NCBI RefSeq assembly: GCF_905475395.1
Contig: NC_058338.1
Location: 96,271,435 to 96,335,434, forward strand
Direction: 5' to 3'
Source of the DNA: Chrysoperla carnea
Lineage: Eukaryota; Arthropoda; Insecta; Neuroptera; Chrysopidae
Length of the DNA: 64,000 bases
Within the stretch, counting starts at the first letter, position 1; each line of letters begins with the position of its first letter. A program made the position numbers and the translations under genes. Shown in pieces: positions 43,417 to 53,306 of this stretch. The notes below the pieces were generated by a model that was given only the letters and a program-made list of their open reading frames with translations, was not told the DNA's origin and ran no database searches.

Positions 43417-45283
43417 ACTAGGTATACCATTGTTTTATTTATACGAAAAAAAAACCCTTATACCCATTACTTTGACCTCAAGAAAAAAGGACCATAGCTA
43501 TCAATCTTTAAAAATTAAGTAAGTATAAAAAATTCTAATAAACAAGCACTATTTTGGGACGAACCTATTTTCGTAAAATTATGATCAAGTTGTCGTTTGA
43601 TTCGGAATTATGTTTAGAAACTTTTATGTTAAATTTCGGTTTGATTCGAAATTTGTATTAAATGAAAAACGGACAATTGTTGAATTATACCTTTGCACTA
43701 TTTACATTTTGCACATTAGGTGTACTAATTGCACTATTTGCTCGCTGTGTACTAAACTATTTCTTGAATTGATTTTTGCCGTCATCTTGAAAACTATTTG
43801 TCCGACTATGAAACGAATCCGATTTTAATAAGGTGATTTGGACCCGAAAAATTAAAAAATCGGACTCATTTGGCAATCGAGCTAGTGGTAGTTTCTGAGA
43901 AAAACTATATCTCGGATCGAATTTTAACGTTATTTCGAAAACTACTCGTCCAAATGTTAAATGAATCCGATTTAAAATTTTTTAAGTTAAAATTACCTTA
44001 TAACATGAATTTGATTCAAATGCAAATTTTTTTCGATTTTTTTGCAATTTTTAAATCTTAAAAAAATCGAAAAATTTACAAAAATTTCTTTGTTTCGGAA
44101 TTTGATAAAACTCAGTTTAGAAAGTAATTTTAACCTGATAAATTCAAAAATCGTGTTTCATTTGGCGATTGAGAGCTAGTATTTTCAATGACATAGGCCA
44201 AAATGCCAAATGAAACTTTCGGGAATTATCTGTAACAACAAACGAATTTTTAAATAGTTGATCTTGTACCAAAATGTCCGGCTGGTGTCAATATTGCTAT
44301 TCTTATAGATCCGGCACCATAATTTTTGAGACATCAATTAACCAAAATTAAAAAAATTTAGTCGAATTTGATTAGCCAAGAAACTGTAATCAAACAACTA
44401 ATTTGAAGAAACACAAAATGCCGCGAATATCTAGAATTTGAGAAAAATTTACGAATAAAAAAATAAGACATTATTTAAAGAAAACAGGAAATTTATTTTT
44501 TATCACAATGTTTGCAAAAACAGAGAAAAAGGCATAAAATAGTATTACGGCTCAAATTTTTGCTGAAATTTTTTTGCTATAATTATGAGATAGACAGTGT
44601 AAGTGAGACATACAATTTTTTGACTATAGTAGAGAAAAAAATAATTTATGGATCTTTTTAACTATAGTAGAGAAAAAAATGATTTATGGAAATGTATTCA
44701 CAATTTATTCAAGAGGATACGAAAACAAAACCACTAATTAATTAATTAAGTTCTTGCATGGGTTTGCTCTTTTGAAGAACTTAATAAAAATCTCTACATG
44801 CCCTTATCTTGGAGGGATGGGGGTTAAACCCAATCTTACATAAGCGCGCCGACGGACGGGCGTCCAGTGGAGTCTAAGTAATAGTGTTCCGTTGGTTACT
44901 TTTAAGGTACGGAATCATTATAATTGAATGTAATTACTTCCATTCCACTTGTTGTAACTATAGATCCTCTCCGCAAAATACAGAGGTTTTTAATTTAAAT
45001 TTAAATTAATTGTTAACTTTGCATGTCAGCTCGAAATTATTTATAAATGTGTTTTAGTAAGGGATGTTTCAAGTTGGACAAGTTTTGCCTGATTTTAAAA
45101 ACAATGTCTCTAAGATTGCTTATAGAATGTTAGTGATTATTTTTACAAGCATTTATTTTTGGACTTATTTTCGAATGTGTTAATTTTCTGGACCAGCGTT
45201 TTTGGGATCTTATAAAGGTAAAATACATTTTTTAACTAAATCCAAAAAAATAAAAACATATATTTTGGCTATACAAAATTTTT
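43417..45283. other. Spacer with decayed repeats
   Basis: Segments such as CGAAAACTACTCGTCCAAAT occur in variant copies at 43790 and 43935, so this is probably old repeat DNA. A GTGTTCCGTTGGTTACTTTTAAGGTACGGAATC stretch (44887-44919) matches a dispersed insect repeat motif. No gene recognised. Confidence 0.45.
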
Positions 45284-45363
45284 CATATTCACAAAGGAAA
45301 ATGTTCGAAGTTCATATGATCAACATATTCACAAAGGAAAATGTTCGAAGTTCATATGATCAA
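45284..45363. repeat. 40 bp tandem duplication
   Basis: ATATTCACAAAGGAAAATGT through CGAAGTTCATATGATCAAC is present twice with a 40 bp period and no visible difference, so it is recent. Confidence 0.95.
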
Positions 45364-45604
45364 TGTTTTGGTAACATAATTTTTTTTTAAATATTATTTT
45401 TAGTGCGGCCAAGGTTTTTGATCACTTAAATTTATCATTTTTATTAAATAAGCATTTAGCCATTAGCCAAGGTACATTATTTTATACACCATACAAAAAT
45501 AATAGCTTTCAAAAATAGAGTCTTGTCGCGAATTTGAAGTTCATTTCAGAACGGCATGTAATTTGAGATACTGTTGTTAAAGTTGTGCCTATAACCACTT
45601 GACT

Positions 45605-46577
45605 CCCTTGTGGAAAAACGAAACTGTTAATAAGTATGAATAACAGTTCTTAAAGTATTAATTTCTCTTATAAACTCTGAAAAAGTCTTATAAACTCTGA
45701 ATAACTTTTAATAAGACGTAAAAGTCGGAATAATTCCATTTTTTCGGACTCTGCCGGAAGAGTTATTCAGAGTTAATAAAATACATTCAAAAGAGTTTCT
45801 TTTAAAAATATATGCGGCTGTATAAAGAGTTATGTATCTCGTTTTAAATTTTTTTATTATATTAAACTATCTTTTTCTAACGATGTTTTATGCGTTATAT
45901 TTGAGTGTTTTTTATATGTGCTACATAACTTGTATATGTATATATACAATATATCTCAACTAGAGTAACATTATCTCGTTCTACTAAGTTACAACTTTGT
46001 GTAATATTCGCGGAGTTAGTTTTATGAAATTTAGGGTATATAATCATGTTTCTTACCATCAGTAAGGATTTCTTTGGATTCTCGACTGTATAGTTAAGAT
46101 CATATCCAAAATGTAGAATGCACCAATCTGATTAAAAAAAAAACATATCAATTTAAAAATTATCTAAAAGGAATTGAAGAGATCTATCCATTACATATCG
46201 TCAACATTTTTTAAAATCGTACGTTGAGAATTAACTAATTAAGTATCCAGCATTAATTTAATTTTTCACACGGGGAATGTAATCCGCAATAAATATTACC
46301 ATAGATTAGAATTCCAAATTATCTCTTTTCTCAGCTGCACAAATTTTCAACAGGAAGTTTTAATAAGTTAGTTTTAATAAGTCTTACTAACTCTTTATAC
46401 AGTCATAAAAATTTAAAATAATACTTTTAAAGTCCGAAAAAATGGAATTATTCCGACTTTTTACGTCTTATTAAAAGTTATTCAGAGTTTATAAGACTTT
46501 TTCAAAGTTTTTAAAAGAAAGTAATACTTTAAGAACTGTTATGCAGACTTATTAACAGTTTCGTTTTTCCACAAGGG
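45605..46577. mobile_element. 973 bp MITE with CCCTTGTGGAAAAACG ends, CT flanks
   Basis: Inverted ends CCCTTGTGGAAAAACGAAAC and GTTTCGTTTTTCCACAAGGG. Arms carry the AACTCTGAAAAAGTCTTATA motifs of the family at 25811. Both flanks read CT, a possible 2 bp target duplication. The centre (about 45840-46360) is unrelated AT-rich sequence. Confidence 0.75.
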
Positions 46578-46589
46578 CTATCTACGAAA

Positions 46590-46930
46590 ATTTTCATAGC
46601 CGAGACCTTGTCTTTCAGGAGGCCTGGAAAATTTCTATTTATGTAATAAGCTTGATGAATATTCGTTGAGGACGAATAAAAATAACGTGTTGTCTCATCC
46701 TCAATCAAGCAAGTTGTCCGTCGCATACCTGGTGGAAATATTTTTTGCCAATAGTCTAATTCAGTCTTGCAGTGTTTCTCCGACACAGTTTTGGCATAAA
46801 ACAGAACATTTAAGTCCTATTTTGCGACAACCACACATTTTTCCGGATCCCGTTTTGCATTTACACGAAATAGTCTTCAGCAAATTCTGGTGCTGGACCG
46901 GCCATTGTATAGTGACAGCTTTTAGTCTAC
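46590..46930 (-). pseudogene. Cys-rich transposon-ORF fragment
   Basis: Read on the minus strand, a frame gives NLLKTISCKCKTGSGKMCGC and RKIGLKCSVLCQNCVG, a dense C-x-C/C-x-x-C cluster likely to bind zinc. I recall this kind of C-terminal Cys-rich tail at the end of the same unnamed invertebrate ORF family seen at 28839-33440. The link is inference from memory. Stops follow and the fragment is isolated. Confidence 0.4.
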
Positions 46931-46949
46931 TATTTGTTTTCTTCTACCC

Positions 46950-47142
46950 CCCCCCAAAAAAAAAAAAAAAAAAAAAATTCGAAAAAAACCAAAAAATTGT
47001 CTTTATCGTTAAATAACTCGGAAAATAATAAAGATGCAAAAAAAGTTTGGAAGGAAAAAATTAAGCTCTTTTTCCGCAATACTTTACCACCCAAACTTTT
47101 TTTGAAACTTTATTATTTTTCGAGTTATTAACGATAAAGGCA
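46950..47142. repeat. Poly-A run and short palindrome
   Basis: CCCCCCCCC followed by ~24 A's (46950-46977), then an imperfect hairpin: TTATCGTTAAATAACTCGGA against TCGAGTTATTAACGATAA, centred near 47075. Confidence 0.65.
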
Positions 47143-47700
47143 TTTTTTTTTTCGAAAAAAATTTTTGACTTTAAATTCAAATGTTTTAAAAAATATACAT
47201 TCTAAACTGCTAGAATTTTTTGAGCATGTTGTCAGTATCTAAATAAAGTAAATTGGAAAGTGGCAAGCATTAATTTTAGTTCCCGTGGTAAACTCATCAG
47301 TTTTTGTGCTGTATCAAATATAAAAAAATGGTATGAGAAACTTTCTTTTCTTTATAACTCCGTTATTTTCAAGGTTTTTGATAGTACTTTAAAAAGTGTA
47401 CAAAGTACTTTTCTTAAAAAACGTCCAATTTTTCAGTTATTTAACGTTAAATACTCCGAATTTAAATCGTCAATCACTCGAAAAGTATTGACTCTATCGA
47501 TTGCCGTTGCCATTTTCGACATATTTTTTTCTACCCCCTAGAAAGGGTGGTTACATTTTGCGGAGCTCGTACGCCGAAACTATTTAATTTATAAAAAAAT
47601 GGTCTGGGCATAAATTTTAGGAAATTTTTTCTAGTTTAATTTTGTATTGAGCCAAAGTGGAAATTCGAAAAGAGCACCTCAAAATCTATAAAATCACTCC
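47143..47700. repeat. Arm of AACTCGGAAAGTATTG palindrome family
   Basis: GAGCATGTTGTCAGT, GGAAAGTGGCAAGCATTAAT, TTCCCGTGGTAAAC and the AAATACTCCGAATTTAAATC block repeat 4769-5060 in the same order. The end, AAAGTGGAAATTCGAAAAGA, matches the arm ends at 50740-51524. Confidence 0.7.
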
Positions 47701-47898
47701 TTTTTAAAAATATTTGAAGAAAAAATAAGAAATTCTGAAAAAGTCTTAGGAACTTTGAATTTCTCAACGTTTTCGGACTAGTCTAATTCAGAGTTATTCA
47801 GAGTTCTTAATACTTTTTTTAAGTTTCTAAGACTTTTTCAGAGTTTCCTAAGACTTGTTAAGACTTATTTTTTTTTCAAATATTTTTTCCATCAGGGA
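47699..47898. mobile_element. MITE of the CCCTGGTGG family, left end lost
   Basis: AAAATATTTGAAGAAAAAAT opens and AAATATTTTTTCCATCAGGGAT closes a ~200 bp palindrome with AAGTCTTAGGAACTTTGAAT inside. It resembles the copy inside LINE ORF1. The CCC left terminus is missing. Confidence 0.7.
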
Positions 47899-48019
47899 TG
47901 TTACGAAAATTTAATGAAAGAATTAATGGATAAAAATTAAACAATAATATATTTTTTTCTTTTTGAATGTTTGAACTGCAAATTAATTAAAAAATTTATA
48001 ATAATTATTTATTGGAGAT

Positions 48020-48027
48020 TATAAATA
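48020..48027 (+). promoter_or_regulatory. Candidate TATA box of the P450 gene
   Basis: TATAAATA lies 58 bp before the first in-frame ATG and 97 bp before the second, a fitting distance for a short 5' UTR. It is one of many AT-rich matches here, so the support is modest. Confidence 0.4.
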
Positions 48028-48123
48028 CGAGAACTTCTAAAAATTAAATTGAAGTTCAACAATGCCGTTCAAGGTGAATACAACATGTTTTTAAAATTAT
48101 TATTAACATGCCTAGAGAATAAA

Positions 48124-51100
48124 ATGATCGCGGTAGTGTTGTTAGTTACAGTGATTGTTGTTGGTTTAAAGATTTATTTATGGAATTATATTAGAATCTG
48201 TTATTATGCATCCAAACTTCCTGGACCACCAGCTTATCCAATTATTGGAAATGGAGCATTATTATTTGGATCTCATGAAGGTAAAATTTATAGAAAGCAG
48301 CGCAGACACACAGCAAAAGCTTGTTTTTCTCTTTCCAGAAGCGTCACATAACTTATTAGATATTTGTCTTCAGTACCAAAAATCGCTGATACGATTTTGG
48401 TTAGGCCCAATACCAGTAGCTGTGATATTAGATCCAGAAGATATTCAAGAAGTCTTAACAAATTCAAATGCTCTAGAAAAATCATTCTTATATCATCTTA
48501 TATGGGACACTACAATGGGAAAATCGATTTTCACATCGGAGGGTAATCATAAAGTTTGATTTATAAAAGTTTCTTCTTAATATAGAAACATTACTAAACT
48601 TTCCTGTTAAAAATCTTAGTTCTAGAATGGAAACATCATCGAGGAATTATAGTGAAAGGTTTTAGTCCAATCATTTTAAAATCATATTTTAAAATATTTG
48701 TGGAAAAGATTAATATTTTAACTGAAAACTTGGATTTAGAATTAAATAAAGAAACATCGTTTGATATATTTAAGTATTTATCAAGAACTACTTTGGATTC
48801 AGTTTGTGGTAAAGTTACCACAAAATTACCATTAAGCATTGAAAACTGTTAAGATACAATTAAAGAATTTAATTTGATTTTAGGATCAACAATGGGTGTA
48901 AATATTAACTCTCATAAACATAGTGAATCTTACTTTGATGCTATACACAGGTGAATTATTGATTTTAAAATAAATGAAATTTCCTTATACATTTAACATT
49001 TTATATTTATCAAGTACAAATTTATTCCTCAATTTCAAACAGCAATCTCTGCGAAAAATTATTAAATTTGAAACCGCAATAGCTCGTTTGAAAACTTGTA
49101 TTTTTTTGTTTTGGAATCTATTGCACAAAGTTTTTATCACACTTGCTGCTTTGTACGGAAGGTTGAAAAAGTGGGAAATGTTTATACAGTGTGTCGCATT
49201 TAAGATGAAGGCACGATTTGAAACTTTGCATAGTCATGTGGGTGATGGGCCACATTTTTTAAGATACTTAACCGAAATCTGAACTTTAAACTCAGCCTAC
49301 TACAAATAGGACTGATTGAAATGAAATGAAAAAACAAAAATATTTATGATTTCTGTTATTATCCCTGAAAAAAGGCCCGATTCATGAATCGAAAATTTCC
49401 AATTCAACCAATCGGAATTAATAGAATTCAATTAGAAAAGTTGCAGTTTCATTCAGATTCATTCCAATTGAAACCAATTAAAATTTTGAATCTAAATTTA
49501 ATTGAAATGGATCGGGTTTAATAGGAAAAAATTTCAAATTCATTTCGATTCAAACCAATATATCCAATCGGAAATTTCCAATTGATTCCAAAAACCTGCA
49601 CAAATGTTCAAGTTAGTTTTTCAGTGGATACTAGTTTTCTGAATTCAGTGCAAGTTAAGGTGTGGTTTTTTTTCAGACTAATGAATCTCATGATAGTAAG
49701 ACCCTCCCCTATTTTATCGATTTACAGAAGATTATAAAATAGCATCCAAATGCAGTAAAATTATTCGTGAATTCACTGAAAATGTAGGTTTCAGTTCAGC
49801 CAATTAAATCGTAGCCACCGCAATAATGACATTTTATTTTTAGATAATTTCTGAGAAGAGAAGCAAATACGAAACAATCGATAATAATAATTTAATTGAT
49901 GTTAAAGCAAACAAGAAAAATGAATACAAAAAACCATTATTAGAATATTTAATGGACTTTACTAAAAATGACGAAGAATTCACTGATGCACAAATCCGTG
50001 ACGAAGTTAATATTTTTGCGGTATTTAGGAAAATATATCGAGTTTCAGTGGAATTATTTTGACCTTTTAATGAAAACGGTGCGCCGGACAAAAAAGTAAT
50101 AATAATATTAATAATGGGGTTTAGCCTCCGTTTCTATGACATATGCCTATAATAGAGGCCCTCCAAATCATTATTTGCTAATCTTTATTTATTTAACTAC
50201 ATCCGTATACATACAATTACAGTTTATGGTGTGGGTGGAATCGGTTACTTTGTTCTTATCCAAGCGACGACAAGGTGATCAATTTTGCATCCTCATTAAT
50301 TATAATTTGTTCACACTGCCGCTGCCTGGATTCGAACCCGCAACCTTCGAGTCAGTAGCCAAACGGTCAAAGACTATCGCCTTAGACCGCTCGACCTCTG
50401 AGCCGGTTGGACAAAAAAATGGTAAGAGTTAAAAAATTAAGATTTTAACAAAATGTGAGTTTAAGACCAGTTGTGATCTTTTTTTTGACGGTTAAATTAT
50501 TTGTTATAAAGAAATTTAGCGTTAAAAATTAACAATTTATTTGTGAATTTTTTTCTGCTCAACAAAATGTCGTATAGATATTTTATTTCGATCAAAATGT
50601 TTTGTTCATAGAATACACAGTTTGTTTTTTGTTATTATCTCACGTATTTTGCAATTGTTTAAACAAATTAACTAATTTGTCTATACGAGATTTGCGACTG
50701 TCTGTGTACTCTAATCATTTGGTCCAAAAAAGGTGTTGCCTGGAAAGTTTTCCGGAAGTTTTGAAAATGAGTGATTTTATAGAGTTAGAGTTATAAGTGC
50801 TCTTTTCGAATTTCCACTTTGCTACCTCGTTATCTTGCTGCTGGCACCGCTATATTGGAAAAATGGCATCGAAAGCCGTTTTTTGACGATATATATTTTC
50901 CGAGTCATTTACGAGCAAAAAATCTAGATACAAAGTTAAACTTGAAAAAATTTTCTGCAATTTATGTCGAGAGCATTTCTTTTATTAATTTAATGCTTTC
51001 GGCGTACAAGCGCCGCAAAGTGTAACCAACCATTCTAGGGGGTAGAAAAATATATGTTGAAAATGGCAACGGGAATCGATAGAATGATGAAATCTTAGCA

Positions 51101-52959
51101 AAAAGTGCCATTGAAGTATAATTCGAAAAAGCAATACTTTCCGAGTTATTGACGATTTAAATTCGGGGATTTAACGTTAAATAACTGAAAAATTTTATAA
51201 CTGAAAAGGTATTCGAGTCAAAATTATAATATTTCACTTAATCTAATCACTTTGCAGCGCTCGTACGCTGAAACTATTGATTTTACGAAAAAAATTGTAA
51301 ACACGTAATTGTAGGAAATTTTCAGAGGTATTTTGTATTTATATATTTTCCTCGTGAAATGACTCGAAAAGGAGATATTGTCAAAAAACTGCTTTTCGAT
51401 GCCATTTATCCAATATAGTGGCGCAAGCGGCAAGGATACAAGGAAGCAAAGTAGAAATTGGAAAAGAGCACCTCAAAATCTATAAATATTACCCATTTTA
51501 AAAACTCCCGGAATACTTTTCAGGTAAAACTACCAGATGACTACCTATACTAACTAATGGCATTTTTTGAACATACCACTCCCGAATGAGAATTGTTAAG
51601 AAATTAAATGTTTTTAATTTTGAAATTTGTGTGAATAATTTCTTCTTGTGTTTTATTTGTGTTTGTAAAATGTGTGTTGGTATGTCAATAACAATTGTGT
51701 TTACATAAAACTAAGAGCTTGTCACACATACTAACGCACATTTTGCAAATATTAACATAATAACGCACATTTTACAAAAAAAAAAAAAAAAAAAAAAAAA
51801 TCAGAAAGAAATTGTTAATATTTAATCATAAATTTTTTTATAACTATTTACGATCAAAGATAAAAGGTCACACCTAGTCTTAAACGACGTATTTTGTTAA
51901 AATCTTCTTCTTCTATTATTTTATTTTCTCTTTTTTGACTCTTTAACACTTTTTTGTCCGGCGCATTGTTTTTCTCAAAAAGTCAAAAAACATCAAAACA
52001 ATAAAAATTGTCTCTCAAAATCATAATTTTTAACAATGAAGCCCAGAGTTTATAAATTTTTTTTGTCACCATCGTATTCAGCGCATTTTTTTTTATAAAA
52101 ATAATAAAACTGGCCTCTTTACATTTCTGACGTAAACAAATTTTACTCATCTCAGTTAATTTCCAGTCATTCTCACGGTCAAAATACTATGCCTGACGCT
52201 AAGCATACTAATTTTTGTTCACTAGGCTTACGAAACATCAGCAAATGCTCTAAGCTATGTTTTATTAAATTTGGCTGCACACAAGGGTATACAAACCAAA
52301 GTTTACAACGAAATATTGGAAGTTCTTGGGGAAAATCATGGAAGTTCGATCAATTTTGATGATTTACCAAAACTGAAATACATGGAAATGGTTATTAAAG
52401 AATCAATGCGAAGATATTCTACAGTCCCATTTATTGGAAGAAAAGCGTACCAGGATATTAAAATTGGTAATGTTTACCTTAAAATAAATAAAATGAGTAC
52501 CTGGAGTAAATGAAAAATTGTAATTTTCTGTAGGTAATTACACAATTCCAAAAGGAATCACTATAGGAATAATAATAATGGCTGCACATTTAAATGAAAA
52601 TCATTGGGAAAATCCACTAAAATTTGATCCAGAACGTTTTACACCAGAAAATATAAAAAATCGCCATCCTTACTCTTTCATACCATTTAGTGCAGGTTCA
52701 AGAAATTGTATTGGTAAGGAAAGTCACATAAAATTAATTCAGGTTAAAATATGCAGTTTAGACTTAGATAAGTCAATAACATTTTGTTTTAGGTATTCGA
52801 TACGCATGGATCGTTATGAAAATAACTTTAGCCACATTATTGAGTCGATACGAATTTCACACCGATTTAAATTTGGATGAATTGCGTTTCCAATTTAATC
52901 TGACTTTGTCATTGGTAAATGGACATCAGGTGCGAATCACTCCACGACAAAAACTTTAA
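48124..52959 (+). CDS. CYP4-like cytochrome P450, nine exons, one frameshift
   Basis: Heme monooxygenase of the endoplasmic reticulum; CYP4 enzymes typically oxidise fatty acids, hormones or xenobiotics. Inferred exons: 48124-48280, 48339-48542, 48620-48808, 48884-48950, 49677-49783, 49844-50020, 52226-52466, 52534-52713, 52793-52959, all GT-AG. Features in order: N-terminal membrane anchor (MIAVVLLVTVIVVGLKIYLW) and LPGPPAYPIIGNG hinge; WKHHRG helix C; I-helix AAYETS across exons 6/7; KESMRR (E-x-x-R); FDPERFTPE; heme loop PFSAGSRNCIG; end RITPRQKL. About 495 residues, normal for CYP4. Exon 5 begins in one frame (LMNLMIVRPSPILSIYR) and ends in another (DYKIASKCSKIIREFTEN); total exon length is one base too long. 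Another in-frame ATG exists at 48085. A TAA at 48850 lies inside intron 3 and is harmless. The I-helix Gly is Ala. Confidence 0.8.
50322..50412 (-). repeat. tRNA-derived SINE head in P450 intron 6
   Basis: On the minus strand an A-box-like GGTCGAGCGGTCTAAGGCG and a B box GGTTCGAATCC are 40-50 bp apart, as in tRNA-Leu-type genes. There is no clean clover-leaf, and a non-tRNA body continues leftward. This fits a tRNA-Leu-derived SINE rather than a functional tRNA. Confidence 0.6.
50740..51524. mobile_element. 785 bp palindromic element in P450 intron 6
   Basis: Ends are CCTGGAAAGTTTTCCGG and CCGGAATACTTTTCAGG. Arms share CTCTTTTCGAATTTCCACTT, TATATTGGAAAAATGGCATC and GTACAAGCGCCGCAAAGTG in inverted order. 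It is a member of the family also at 4166-5192 and 47143-47700. It expands the 2.2 kb intron. Confidence 0.75.
51777..51800. repeat. Poly-A run in P450 intron 6
   Basis: About 24 consecutive A's after two copies of AACGCACATTTTGCAAA / AACGCACATTTTACAAA. It may be the tail of an old retroposed sequence. Confidence 0.7.
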
Positions 52960-53003
52960 GAAGTCATGATATAAACTTGTTATTATAATTTTAATAAGTT
53001 CCA

Positions 53004-53009
53004 AATAAA
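53004..53009 (+). terminator. Poly(A) signal AATAAA of the P450 gene
   Basis: AATAAA lies 45 bp after the P450 stop codon, a usual distance for a short 3' UTR. Confidence 0.6.
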
Positions 53010-53204
53010 GGTTCAGAAAGAAGCATTCAAACGTGAATCGAATGCATCATTTTACTGACATTTGCGAAATAATTATGCGCCCAACATAAAACCGCAAAAA
53101 TTTTTAATCGAACCTTATCATTATTTTTTAACAACGTAAAAAATGCTCAGAAGTTATTAATTTCAAAATTCCCATTATTATCAACAAAACAATTACTTAC
53201 TTTT

Positions 53205-53306
53205 TTTACTCTGTATGTATGAAATATATATCAAGGTATACTAAGTTTAGTCCTAAGTTTGTAACGCTTCAAAATATTGATGCTACCAATTAAATTTTGC
53301 TATAGG
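53205..53306. repeat. TATACCATG repeat, left part, split by the Penelope-like element
   Basis: CTGTATGTATGAAATATATA, AGTTTGTAACGCTTCAAAAT and TTTTGCTATAGG represent the outer end of the dispersed repeat. The rest resumes at 54695 with TGTTTATAAAATCACTTCAT. Confidence 0.75.

Noticed and set aside
43610..44061. Two open frames (72 and 63 codons) in AT-rich DNA
   Set aside because: They overlap decayed internal repeats and show no domain or codon signal.
48850..48852. TAA apparently ending P450 exon 3
   Set aside because: It lies in a 75 bp GT-AG intron (48809-48883); splicing joins DSVC to the conserved TMGV block in frame.
50328..50412. Functional tRNA-Leu gene on the minus strand
   Set aside because: A and B boxes are present, but acceptor and anticodon stems do not pair and a long non-tRNA body is attached.
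50136..50432. Open frame of 98 codons within P450 intron 6
   Set aside because: It spans the antisense of a tRNA-derived SINE; its Arg/Ser-rich end translates the A and B boxes.
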